Source of the DNA: Adiantum capillus-veneris
Taxonomy: Eukaryota; Streptophyta; Polypodiopsida; Polypodiales; Pteridaceae
NCBI GenBank assembly: GCA_014529385.2
Contig: CM043943.1
Location: 159,048,247-159,112,246 of the forward strand
Reading direction: 5' to 3'
DNA length: 64,000 bases
Shown: piece after piece, positions 55,601 through 64,000 of the stretch
How positions within the stretch are numbered: the stretch's first letter is position 1
Layout: every line of letters starts with the position of its first letter
Program-made: the position numbers and the translations under genes
Notes under the pieces: generated by a model
Told to the model about the DNA's origin: nothing
Databases searched by the model: none
Seen by the model: only the letters and a program-made list of their open reading frames with translations

Positions 55601-57831
55601 GGAGCTCGAGGCGCATCCGTCCAGGCTACAGGTGGTCTATTTGCCATCATACGTTTGATCATTAAACAATCCTTAGCTTGGTGACCATACCTACCACATG
55701 CGTTGCAAGTTCCATTAAATTTTACTCTAAACGTAGGGCACTCACTAGTGCTATGTGGACCTAAGCAAATGGAACACCAGTGTTGCTCCCTTCTTGGATA
55801 CATGTGACTATTTTGAGGGGGTCGATTATCCTTAAGAGACTCTTGGATTGCCTTGGTGAGGTCTGTCAAGAATGTCTCAAATACCTTTGGCTCATTGGCA
55901 ATGGGCTTTGCAGTCATGGGTTCATACTCAATGGCTTGTGAGCTAGTGGATCTCGTGTCAGTAGACACCCTCATGCCTGCTATCATCAAGTTGTCCTCTA
56001 ATTGGATTGCATTGGCAGTGACATCTTCCCAGGTTGTGATACCTCTAATCACTAGTCCATTATAGATTCCTTCATTCCTCAACCCTCGAATGAATCGATC
56101 AAGCAGTTGGTTATTGTTGAAGCGCTCATTTACAGGGCAGCGAGAGTTTAAGTGCTTTAGACGACTAATGAAGTCCCTTACTGACTCTCCTTCCTTACGT
56201 TCGGCCTTCTGTAGCTGAGATGCTACACCCCAAAGCACACCTTCTCGTATGTACTCCTTTAGAAACAACCTTCGAAGGGTAGGGTAGATTGTTTTCTCGT
56301 CCACCCTTAGGGTCCTATACCAATCTCCAGCCTTCCCACTTAATGTCAAGCTTAAGGCATTGCACTTATGTAGTTCATTGCGTTCCCCTAAGGAATCACA
56401 TACTTGTTCAAACACTTCAATGTGTTTCCTAGCATCTTCGTCCCCATTGAATTTTTGCGTGAGTTTGGCAATTTGTACTGCCTTACTTCTAGGCTCTCTA
56501 TCAGATGCATGACGCATATTTTCCGCGATAGATCGACCTATGGTTTGAGCAAACGCTGCCAAGTCACCTATGTGAGGAGGCAGGACCGGTGGAGGTACTC
56601 TTGGAATCATATGTGGGAGAGGAACGGGTACCGGTCTTGGCATATGTGTGGATGATGCAGGATATGGAACATAACCGGGCATAGGTCCACTCGGATAAGA
56701 GCTAGGGAGCGGCACTCGAGGAGCATAAGCAAGTGGTACAATTGGAGGTGTGGGGGCCATGTGTGCATAAGGGGCTAGAGGCACATACGGTCGAGGCCCC
56801 ATATTAGGTACCACAACACTAGGTAGTGGCACTGCGCTAACCGTAGATGTCATCGGTACATTCTCTGTTAGGCTTATCCCTGGAGTGAGCACTGTGTTTT
56901 CCTTGATAGAGGGTTGAGCCAAGTTAGGGAAGCTAAAGTTGTCGCTCGGAGGCTCAGATTGCATAGAGACCCCAGGTGAAATGACGTAAGATGGGTCCAT
57001 GGGGCTCATTAGAGGAGTCTCCATTTGTGATAGAGTAGGCTGTTGAGCCTTGCTCGTATTCAGAAATCTCATGGGGCCAGTTGAGAGTATATTTACCCCT
57101 CGGTTTTGCCTTTCTGATTGAATAATTCCATGGATAACATTACAGATCATTTTCTGTTGATCTTCGATGCTCGTGGCACTAGAGGTGGATTGTACAATCT
57201 CTATCCATCCTACATGGTAGGCGTGGACAGAGTGTAGATCCGTCAACACCTCAGTGTGGAGGTCGTATGTCCAATGATCATTAATGAACAATCCTTCTAG
57301 AGTCGACGTGTTAACGGTTTCTTGTGAGGTAGAAGCAATGTTGCTCCCCGTGGTTTTACTTGCCACCAACGGTACTCTAGAGGGAACTTCTGAAGGAGGC
57401 AGCTCAACAGGACCTTCTTGGTAAGAAGTTGGTAGGATATCCACATGGACACTCTTTGGGGGTGTGGGGTCCACGTGCAATGTGAAAGGAGAGTCCACTT
57501 CCCCACCCCCTTCGTGTGCTTCATTTGCATCAGGTTCCGAGCGAGTAGCTCTACCTAATGTTTCCATGAAACGGCTAAACATACTAGTACTGGGCTGTGG
57601 AGCTTCGGGAGGTGCATGGCCTTCTCTCTCAGTGTTTTGGGTAGGGTATGCTTCCATGATTTCTGAGTCGGAGGAGGAATCACTAGCGGCTATTTTAGGG
57701 TCTTGGGTGGTGCTACCTTGTGTCCCCGCTGAGGGTCTAGAGCTTATCGTGGATGGGTAATGGGTGTCCGTATGAACAGAGGCACTCTCAATATGCTCGT
57801 GTTCTAGCACCCGCCCAGAGCGTAAGTGCAT
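52651..57831 (-). CDS. Element F Gag-protease polyprotein, intact 1726 codons
   Basis: Uninterrupted ORF from ATG 57831 (MHLRSGRVLEHEHIESASVH). Approximate layout: acidic/Ser-rich N-terminus; Pro-rich region (residues 340-440, PPPVLPPHIGDL); capsid (451-613) with FNGDEDARKHIEVFEQVCD, SGKAGDWYRTL, KEGESVRDFISRLKHLN and FIRGLRNEGIYNGL. Four CCHC knuckles follow: CSICLGPHSTSEC (~683), CNACGRYGHQAKDC (~709), CYECGGPHRVAEC (~860) and CNRCGIDHLIAQC (~898). Then come a Lys-rich linker, a retropepsin-like domain with ILDGGAGVSIVTKDFW (~1293) and LGRPFMREAQMVHD (~1370), and four W-[V/I]-P-K motifs (YKWVPK, LQWIPK, QIWVPK, LVWVPK; ~1512-1615). Likely roles are particle assembly, RNA binding and processing. 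D-G-G in place of D-S/T-G also occurs in other plant Ty3 proteases. Confidence 0.93.
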   Translation of the reverse strand: MHLRSGRVLEHEHIESASVHTDTHYPSTISSRPSAGTQGSTTQDPKIAASDSSSDSEIMEAYPTQNTEREGHAPPEAPQPSTSMFSRFMETLGRATRSEPDANEAHEGGGEVDSPFTLHVDPTPPKSVHVDILPTSYQEGPVELPPSEVPSRVPLVASKTTGSNIASTSQETVNTSTLEGLFINDHWTYDLHTEVLTDLHSVHAYHVGWIEIVQSTSSATSIEDQQKMICNVIHGIIQSERQNRGVNILSTGPMRFLNTSKAQQPTLSQMETPLMSPMDPSYVISPGVSMQSEPPSDNFSFPNLAQPSIKENTVLTPGISLTENVPMTSTVSAVPLPSVVVPNMGPRPYVPLAPYAHMAPTPPIVPLAYAPRVPLPSSYPSGPMPGYVPYPASSTHMPRPVPVPLPHMIPRVPPPVLPPHIGDLAAFAQTIGRSIAENMRHASDREPRSKAVQIAKLTQKFNGDEDARKHIEVFEQVCDSLGERNELHKCNALSLTLSGKAGDWYRTLRVDEKTIYPTLRRLFLKEYIREGVLWGVASQLQKAERKEGESVRDFISRLKHLNSRCPVNERFNNNQLLDRFIRGLRNEGIYNGLVIRGITTWEDVTANAIQLEDNLMIAGMRVSTDTRSTSSQAIEYEPMTAKPIANEPKVFETFLTDLTKAIQESLKDNRPPQNSHMYPRREQHWCSICLGPHSTSECPTFRVKFNGTCNACGRYGHQAKDCLMIKRMMANRPPVAWTDAPRAPVLMPTPPVEQLPQHMVPRSQNVVQATPLPPPVLGPQPPHPRVAPMNQVGCEPSNAYANGCEEEIDTSIAYGLDTVEECPIYYMEDCWGQVKPVYQAAALASRGQNINTQARRPPLQCYECGGPHRVAECPIRLQKNAAQMQMNQGSTSAMPILTCNRCGIDHLIAQCPYNPNAPKITPLNFVEIASVTSPIPPVAPAYAITWSMLQGPGHILEERDTASVIQAKKKKTRRKKSQNTENSKPSSKTNIGTGDDPVYMNDLEDDSDSVETMETRTNTTKGKTDKENRNMEPNENRMRENHKEPLKTPQVFPNPIQDPQDKPQGQKGNNRKKKIGTYPNPVDEIEQVKHLRGLVEETQRKLEPEPMHVKIHGTVFPTQVHPPHMNHRPLVISSIIQEGSEDGTSESEHTPFLLERMFNEGIPDPIEEYEIPSSPVPSQGPTPCKTPMNVAKLVDFMSSEVRTTIIAKLYGDPELFLALRAFLNGELRMGLPQFAQPNRPDSIMIDEENHVQSLDLDGHESVIEVPINELGQYFEGDESNVTLPITTKGLTIKGILDGGAGVSIVTKDFWESMGKPRLSVTNIVVKMANGTIAKPMGMLKDLKIKVLGHKVRHTFIVMDFSKHLMSYEMILGRPFMREAQMVHDWSKNHVYLQFQDSVLRVDLVTGKVHPLGSKTIIDHRSDTTVHSAPLQYCYTCKKDTDIGQDSPYMDVLPGMTESDNVDWVHLASTIDTWGNRGTTWVTPEGDEMPIPLNMLQAMRIASDKTHPNVTKKTYKWVPKASLVTISSAKKQKPCKKCTTRSKKSKKMLQWIPKRLLEAQGYYQGNDQIWVPKRRLCSYLSPGPCKPNPVAPKQIENRGKEKIMECYTPVLELVWVPKKERFVPPSSGRGESHEDSSSSCNTSIEVKASTQPPSIVVDLHEATKESTPPSVQESPNEPLQVQSWESTLPPLQLDKAPRVITNYWQKSSPITNWNNWFQRVTSSFQMV

Positions 57832-58620
57832 GTGCTTTTGATACCCTAAGGTGTCAAAAAGCTGCTGTAGGAGGCCTTGTGACTAGTTTTTAGCGTGTTT
57901 TTTGTTTTTTTTTTTGCTAGATTTTTTAGAGCGTGTCGTGGAATGGGCCGTGTGATAGCTCGAAACGAGCGTATCGGTCAGAGGGTCGTGCCGTGCTTTA
58001 CAGCCCTCCGTTTGGTCACTCTATGCCCTCGGAATCCCTAAAACTGTCAATTTCCAGTAGGGAACTAGGCCCAAACTAGAAAGTCTAAGGGTGCAAGTGG
58101 GAAGAGAAAGGAGGAGAGTGGAGGACTTGTCCCACATGCTCTCATTCTTTCTTGAGGGAGTAGGGTATATATATAAGAGTGAGTCTAGTATATATCATAA
58201 GACTGAGGACTGAGGCCTAGGCCTGGGCTTGGGCTTGGGAAAACGATCCCGATCTATCTTTTATACAAACCAACCCGTCCGTTTTAAGAGTCACGTTTTT
58301 TATTTTTGAAAAATTTCGTCGCCCGCTCACTCGCGGTATGCAGAAATTGCAGGAAATTGCAGGAAATTGCAGAAGAAAATGCAGAAAATTAAAAAAACGC
58401 AGAAATGCAAAAAATTGCAGAAATTGAAAACGCCGAACTTGAAAATGCAGAAATTGCGGAAATTGAAAAAACGCAGACAGTAGCAGAAATTGAAACTTGA
58501 CAGCAAATGCAGAAAACGCAAAATACAGAAATCTCCACACACTCCTTCCCTGCCTTTCCTATGATAGAAATTGCACCACAAGGAAGCGTAAAGTGCTAAC
58601 CGAGCTTAGTGTAGGGCATA
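57832..58620 (-). other. Leader of element F with a degenerate short repeat array
   Basis: About 790 bp between PBS and ORF. At 58,338-58,535 the plus strand repeats GCAGAAATTG or GCAGGAAATTG-type units about a dozen times (TTTCTGC in the RNA sense). No coding frame is credible here; the Phe/Leu-rich minus-strand ORFs are a by-product of the repeat. Confidence 0.8.
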
Positions 58621-58638
58621 TCCCCGGCAGCGGCGCCA
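58621..58638 (-). promoter_or_regulatory. Primer-binding site of element F (tRNA-Asp-like)
   Basis: Minus strand TGGCGCCGCTGCCGGGGA, a few bases after the LTR end. Matches the Athila-type tRNA-Asp site at all but one position as I recall it. Confidence 0.85.
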
Positions 58639-58642
58639 AAAA

Positions 58643-58893
58643 TGTACGCTCCTTGCCGCACTGTCGAAGCAAGGGACTTGCCAATACACCGTATGCGAGC
58701 CACAAACGGCTCCAAGCACACAACAAGCCTAAACTAGCAAGCTCAAGAAAACAAAGGGTGTGTCACTCACCGCTCTACGCTCGCCTTTGTGGTGGATTCC
58801 TCGCCGCGATGAAGAAGAAGCTGCAGTCGTGCCGCGCTCAACCGCTTCGTCGCCGTCGTGCCTTCGTAATGCTCAATCGCACACACACTCTCC

Positions 58894-58929
<36 letters not shown>

Positions 58930-59214
58930 AGGAGGTGAAGAAGAAGAAGATGGAGATGGAGCAAGAGCACTCTTCAATTGCACAAATGAGAGAATGAGTA
59001 AAAATTAGGTTTAGTTGGCTTTTATAGGAGCTCACCCCATTCACACTTGGGCGCCCATGCTTAGCCAACTAATCCCTTGAATGTCCAAGTTAAAGTGCGC
59101 CTCTCATCGGCGATCACTCTACCTTTCCCTATTGGTCCGACAAGCCCGGTACCTGACTCTAAATAATACAACGTTTATAGATCATAGGGTGTCCGTGTGC
59201 CGTGAGGGTTAACA
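58643..59214 (-). repeat. Element F 5' LTR (572 bp)
   Basis: Plus strand TGTACGCTCC...GAGGGTTAACA. TATA box on the minus strand at 59,019-59,026. Nearly identical to the copy at 50,469. Confidence 0.96.
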
Positions 59215-60999
59215 CATCCTTTCCTTTGGAGGTAGGTTTGATAACAAGGAAGACAAATCCAAACAGCAAACAATTCGACAAGCAAAAAACTTCCAGTTGA
59301 TTGCAGGACGACTATATCATCTAGGATCGGACCAGATTCTACGATTATGTATAAATCCGGAGTAATTCGAGTGTTATCTTGAAGAAGCACACATCCAAGA
59401 TTGTGCATTTCATTGTTCAACAATGAAAACACACCAGAGACTGAAGCAATTAGGGGTTTATTGACCAACTATGTATGCTGACACACATGCTTATGTTAAC
59501 AATTGCACTATATGTTGTGCCAAACGACCAGTGGATTACGCGACATTGTTTCAAGTAAACATTGCACCTGCATGGAATATATATATCATTGATTTCTTAA
59601 CCACAAGGACGTTTCTTGAAAACATAACAAGAGCACGGAAAAGGGCTATAGATCTGGAGGCTCGTGACTATAATTTAATTGGGAACCAACTCTATAATTA
59701 AGCGAGGAAAGGACACTTAGAATCTGTGCAAGTGAAAGTGAATACCTGCTGATTCTAAAACACACGCATGGAGGCATAAGTGGAGGCCATTTTTTCAGGC
59801 GATAAGACGGCAACGGTGTCTTAACCGCAGGAATATGGTGGCCTACATTGCATATGGATGCTGAGGAGTTTGTAAAGCGTTGTGGCGCATGTCAGCGCAC
59901 CAAGGTGCCGATAAAGAGAGATGAGATGCCACTACGTCCAATGATGGGAGCAAGGGCATTTGCAAAATGGGGCATTGATTTTGTGGGGCCTATTTCACCC
60001 CTTGCATATCGCACCCATACCCAATATATCATTGTGGCTACGGACTATCTCACAAAATGGGCGGAAGCCAAGGCAACACAAAAAGCAGAAGCAAGAACCA
60101 CTGCACAATTTTTGTATGAGAATGTCTTTGTACGATACGGATTACCAATAGAAATTATCAATGATCGGGGAACACATTTTCTTAATGAAGTCATTGAATA
60201 TCTGCTAGAGGAATTCATGGTCATACATAGAAAATCTGCTCCATATCATCCACAGGCAAATGGACAAACTGAGGCCACAAATAAAACATTGTGCACTGTT
60301 CTGACTAAAATTGTATCAGAGTCAAGAATAGACTGGGATCAGCAGCTACACTCAACACTATGGGCATATAGGGTAGCTTACAAAACATCAATAGGAAGAA
60401 CACCATACAACATGGTGTTTGGTCTAAACGCTATATTACCCATAGAGTTTTTAATTCCAACTCTACGAGTAGCGAAAAGCTTAGAATGGACAGGGCATGA
60501 GCTCTTTTCAAGGATAGATGATCTTGAAAAGCTAGATGAACTTCGCTTACGAGCTGTAGCTTCGATCTATGCTAAAAAGAGAAGACAAAAAGAGTTTTTT
60601 GACAAGCATGTGCGCACAAAAGAGTTCAAAACAAATGATTATGTACTTGTTTATACTTTGAAACAACATGCCAAGAAACTCAAAAAGCGAGGTATGGGAC
60701 CCTTTGTGATTAGTGACTTATCACAAAGTGGATCTATCAAGCTTGCTACATTAGCAGGTGAAGAAATGCCAAATTGGATTAGTCGGTGTTGATTAAAGAA
60801 ATATCATTTGCCACTAACACAAGATATGCTTCAACAAATCCATCAAGAAAAACAACGGATGAAGGAAAAACAAAGGGTACGGGAAGAAGATCAAGCAGAA
60901 GCAAAAGAACGCATCGCAAAAAGAAGGCTTCTAGCTATGACAGCAACAACAGTGTGGATCACCGTTGCAAATCAATGCTATTCGACTAACGAATTTTGA
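59215..60999 (+). pseudogene. Element D integrase with two H2C2-like finger regions
   Basis: Resumes pol after F: GRLYHLGSDQILRLCINPE, a TAA, then LEEAHIQDCAFHCSTMKTHQ and, after a TGA where Trp is expected, YADTHAYVNNCTICCAKRPV. A second finger follows at about 59,760-59,900: KHTHGGISGGHF and EEFVKRCGACQRTKVP. From 59848 a 314-codon open frame holds the core: WGIDFVGPIS (Asp44), INDRGTHF (Asp106), YHPQANGQTEATNK (Glu142), a DD35E spacing. The C-terminal part has NDYVLVYTLKQHAKKLKKRG and EEMPNWISRC. A TGA at 60,790 is followed in frame by LKKYHLPLTQDMLQQIHQE and a Lys/Glu coiled coil to 60,999. No chromodomain. Confidence 0.9.
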
Positions 61000-62167
61000 T
61001 GAAGACACAATGGAGCCAATAATTGCAGTCAAAGTGGGTAGCAATCAAGTTGAAACAACGGCATTGCTTGATTCTGGAGCTCAAGTAAATCTAATCTCTT
61101 ACAGATTATACAAACAGCTCAAGCCCAAAGATCAACTACATCCTACTCCACAAGTGCTGGAAAGTAGTACATCACATTCGCTAAAAACATTGGGCTGGAT
61201 TATATTGCATGTAAAAGTACATCAATATATTTACCCACACAAGTTTTATGTGGTTGAAGATGAAAGCACACAACACCACATGTTGTTGGGACAACCTTGG
61301 CAAAAAGAGTATAATGTGCAAATAGATTGGAATGCGGATGCGGTCAAAATTCAGCATGCACAAGAACAACAGGTGGTAGTCTTTTCTCATCAACCCCGCA
61401 AGAACCAGATGGCAGCAACACAATCACTGGATAAAGAACCAAAAGGATGGGTGCCACTAAAGAACAACACAATACCCAAGGCGACCAAACAGGGAACTGT
61501 CAACCATGTTCACTACAAACATAAAGCAACACCTACCAAAGTGCAAAGATCAAGATCAACACGAGAAAAGCAAGTATGGGTGCGGAAGGATAGAGGTGAC
61601 ATGGCAGACAAACCACAATCCAATAGAAGAATTCAATAGAAGCAGACAGTTCAACCAAAAACCAAGGGAATAAAACAAATATGGATCCCAAAGAAAATGC
61701 TCAGCAACAATTTAAATGCGACTCGCATTTGGATCCCAAAACCAAAGCAACAGGAAGAAATAAAACAGATATGGATCCCAAAGAAAATGCTCAGCAACAA
61801 TTTAAATGCGACTCGCATTTGGATCCCGAAACCAAAGCAACAGGAACTCCCTTCAGTACAAGCAAAATTGGCATACAAACACACACTACATATGAAACCG
61901 GCAAACTGATCTATGTGGGTGCCAATCAGTAGCAAAACAATGACAACGGCGGAAGTAGCAATAAACCTACAAAAACCTCCAAAGCAAAGCTGCAAATGGA
62001 AAGCAAAAGGGACAAAGTCTATGGCCAATTCCGCCATGAAAATTCTCTCCAAGGAGACGACTATGGTCATATCGACAATAGAGGCAAACCAAGAGACTTT
62101 TGCAAGAAAGACGATCAAACAAAGAGCGATAGAGTTACAACTTTTACTTGCAAAGAAAATCTGCTGA
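60965..62167 (+). pseudogene. Element D 3' ORF: second protease-like domain and W-x-P-K repeats
   Basis: One frame of about 400 codons with a TAG at 61,637 and a TGA at 61,907. It overlaps the integrase frame by 35 nt in the +1 frame. Residues 17-125 look like a retropepsin: MEPIIAVKVGSNQVETTALL, DSGAQVNLISYRLYKQL, then HHMLLGQPWQKEYNVQIDW. Next come W-P motifs: GWVPLK, VWVRK, four IWIPK (two per 90-bp repeat) and MWVPIS. The tail is Lys-rich. Plant Ty3 elements normally carry PR only upstream of RT, and D has one there too (47.6 kb), so a second PR-like domain downstream of IN is unusual. The PR plus W-x-P-K order matches the C-terminus of the F polyprotein. Confidence 0.75.
61681..61860 (+). 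repeat. 90-bp in-frame tandem repeat (W-I-P-K units)
   Basis: ATGGATCCCAAAGAAAATGC starts at 61,681 and 61,771; the period of 90 bp is 30 codons. Each unit encodes two copies of IWIPK (WIPKKMLSNNLNA, RIWIPKPKQQ). The units differ at only a few bases. Confidence 0.93.
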
Positions 62168-62377
62168 CCAAATCAACAACAAACAGGAAACCTCGACGAC
62201 GAATGCCAATAAGCATCTTGCTTATTACCTCCTCTTGCACATCATTAATTTTTCTATGCATTGACCGAGTATGCATCATATAGGGCCACATTACACGGCC
62301 AAGCATTAGCACAATTTTTAACCCATGCACAGCACATACACAGAGGCGATACCTTGTCGTCCGGGAGGACTCCAGCT

Positions 62378-62391
62378 AGGAGGGGGGGAGG
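62378..62391 (+). promoter_or_regulatory. Polypurine tract after the last ORF of element D
   Basis: AGGAGGGGGGGAGG lies about 210 bp after the 3' ORF. The sequence that follows (TATTCTCAAATG) is not the D LTR start TGTTAGCG. By analogy with F, this may be the ORF-proximal PPT, with the LTR-adjacent one further on. Confidence 0.6.
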
Positions 62392-64000
62392 TATTCTCAA
62401 ATGCGGACCCAATGGAAGAAAGAGAAAAAAAGGGCATGTTTTTCGACTAATTTTAAGGGTTGTTGTTTGATTGCAAAATTTTCTCGACTAACCCAAGTAC
62501 ATATGCACTTATACAACATGAATAGACAAGTATATGGGGCCAAACGCCAAATCAAGCCCCTAGGTGTGTGTATATAAGTAAAAATAGCCATTTTTCAAGC
62601 AAAATATTGAAAAAATAGAGAAATCCAGCCATAAAAATTGCATGTGAATGTATATAGTGTTTTGCAGTGATGTTTTTGATTTATTATGATTTTTGGGTAT
62701 TTTTTGGGTTTAATTTACTATTTTTCTTTTAATTCTACTATTTTTCAACAGAAAAACTTCAAAAATACAAAAAGCAGGTGAAAAACGATCGTAATGAAAA
62801 ACAAAAAATATGGGGATGATCAGTGACTATAGGACAACCTATGGTACAATGGGGGTGCAATTATGTGAATGGAGCAGAAAGCATGTTTTGACCATATTTT
62901 GATCGAAACGTCAAATTTCTCGTAAACTACGCAAATCGAGAAATTTTTGAGCCTAAACCGCATCTCGCAAGAAGTTGGGAGCACATGTCAAATTTCATGG
63001 AAAGTGGTTCGGGGACCCCCATTATAAGAATTTTTCACTTCATTTTAAGCTCATTTCTACTATTGACTTTTGAGAGAGACCTCATGCCACCTAGAGCGAA
63101 CGGGACTTCTAGTAGCTTCTACGAAGCGCATGACCACCCGATAGGCTCTAGACATGAGAGATAGGCTCACCACCTTGAGCTTTTCGCGCATGTTTTTTGT
63201 TTTGTCGCGAAAACTAGCGTAGGGTTCGCACAGAAAGAGGGCAGTAGAGACCTACAGGTAGAAGTGACCACCTAACGGCTAACCCAAAAGCAATGAGGCT
63301 TTATCGGCGGCTTACCCTAGCATAGGAGACCACTTTTGGATGACCTAAGGTAGTAGAAAACCATCGGAAGAAACCCTAATTCCTAGAGCCCCGCAAGAGG
63401 CTACTAAATGGGAAATCAGCGAGGAAAGGCGCCCAAATGCTACCAAAACTCATGGGTAGGAGCATCTCGACATGCTCGACAAGTGTATATAGCCCACATG
63501 GACATACGGTGATGCGAAGCGACACTAAACTTCAGAAACGGCATCAGACACACAAAGAGTCAAATAGCTCTCGCGACCAAACCGCATGTCCGTTTGCCAC
63601 CAAACTTCACAAGCGGATTTCCTAGACCATCAATAACCAAGTCCTATGGTGGTAGACCACTGACCACAAGTCATCGAAGACATGAAAACGCAACCACGGG
63701 TGCTTCCAGAGCGACAAATTGCCAAACGGAGCTCCGGTGAAGCCAAAGTTGACAAAAACCATATGGCAAGGATCCCCAAGGGACCGTGAAGCTATGGAGA
63801 CCAACATCAAGAATTTTCATCGCCGAAAGTACTCCAAAAGTCAAAAAACGGCTCGGAGGCTCTGAAATCCAAAACAGCTCGGAGTCTCAAGGCCAAATCT
63901 GGGCACCAAACCTAACATTTCTCATCACACACAGCTTCTGAATAGCCTGTACATGCTAGCCACCAAGTTTCATCACATTTGGACAAAAATTGACCTCATG
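62392..64000 (+). other. Noncoding region, probably 3' part of element D
   Basis: No supported gene. A TATA-like GTATATAAGTA is near 62,569. A perfect 10-nt inverted repeat (AAATTTCTCG at 62,913-62,922 and CGAGAAATTT at 62,937-62,946, 14-nt loop) could form a hairpin. The D LTR start is not found before the window ends. Confidence 0.5.

Larger units (their letters stand above)
50469..59214 (-). mobile_element. Element F: very young LTR retrotransposon with gag-PR but no pol
   Basis: 8,746 bp with the perfect target duplication CATCC (50,464-50,468 and 59,215-59,219). By my comparison the LTRs (573 and 572 bp) differ only at two substitutions and one indel in a T run. The minus strand holds a PBS, leader, one 1726-codon ORF (Gag and protease), 1.6 kb of noncoding DNA, PPT and LTR. 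No RT, RNase H or integrase motif is present in any frame. This fits the group described as TR-GAG-type non-autonomous elements. The element split the RNase H-IN boundary of D. Confidence 0.95.
35935..64000 (+). mobile_element. Element D: large Ty3/gypsy element, extends past the window
   Basis: 5' LTR, PBS, long leader, gag, PR, RT, RNase H, integrase and an additional 3' ORF in one orientation, interrupted by copia E and by pol-less F. The coding frames carry many stops and frameshifts. No second copy of the 5' LTR is found up to base 64,000, so the 3' LTR is presumably outside. The lineage is shared with element 1 (gag collinearity) and is near F (gag and PBS). It resembles Athila/Tat-type non-chromovirus Ty3 elements: no chromodomain is seen. 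Confidence 0.8.

Noticed and set aside
58217-58581. Phe/Leu-rich ORFs resembling membrane proteins
   Set aside because: They translate the GCAGAAATTG repeat array of the F leader in antisense.

Overview
The window is plant-type nuclear DNA made almost entirely of LTR retrotransposons in several nesting layers. I recognise no host gene, no tRNA or rRNA gene and no bacterial feature. The mix (Tork/Tnt1-like and other Ty1/copia, a chromodomain Ty3/gypsy, and Ty3 elements whose primer-binding sites resemble the end of tRNA-Asp), the depth of nesting and the decay of most copies suggest a large-genome land plant. A fern or gymnosperm is plausible, but the sequence alone does not settle it.

Layout. 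1-5.2 kb: minus-strand 5' part of a Ty3 element (element 1: gag, leader, PBS, end of its LTR), running off the left edge. 6,047-11,743: complete minus-strand Tork-like copia element (element I) with TSD TCATT. 11.7-13.6 kb: microsatellites and an LTR-like scrap. 13.65-29.1 kb: an unusual element (C) encoding an unrecognised Lys/Glu-rich protein. C is split by copia element A (16,451-28,068), which is itself split by chromovirus B (19,169-26,602). 30-31 kb: minus-strand gag fragment (G). 32.4-35.9 kb: promoter, PBS and gag-like ORFs of element H. 35,935 to beyond 64 kb: Ty3 element D with LTR, PBS, leader, gag, PR, RT, RNase H, integrase and an extra 3' ORF. D is split by copia E (37,922-43,096, TSD GAGGA) and by the young pol-less element F (50,469-59,214, TSD CATCC).

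Relative ages follow the nesting. The LTRs of A differ most, those of B differ at roughly one base in ten, those of E at 6 of 227, and those of F at about 3 of 573. F keeps an uninterrupted 1726-codon Gag-protease ORF without reverse transcriptase or integrase, so it must have been copied with enzymes supplied in trans.

Most worth a second look: three distinct elements (1, D and H) carry repeated 22-nt near-perfect palindromes, each two 10-nt arms around a 2-nt centre. The arm sequence differs in each element, and the copies are often spaced about 280-310 bp. Also notable: a protease plus W-[V/I]-P-K repeat module shared by F and by D's 3' ORF, and a shared unknown domain in C and H.
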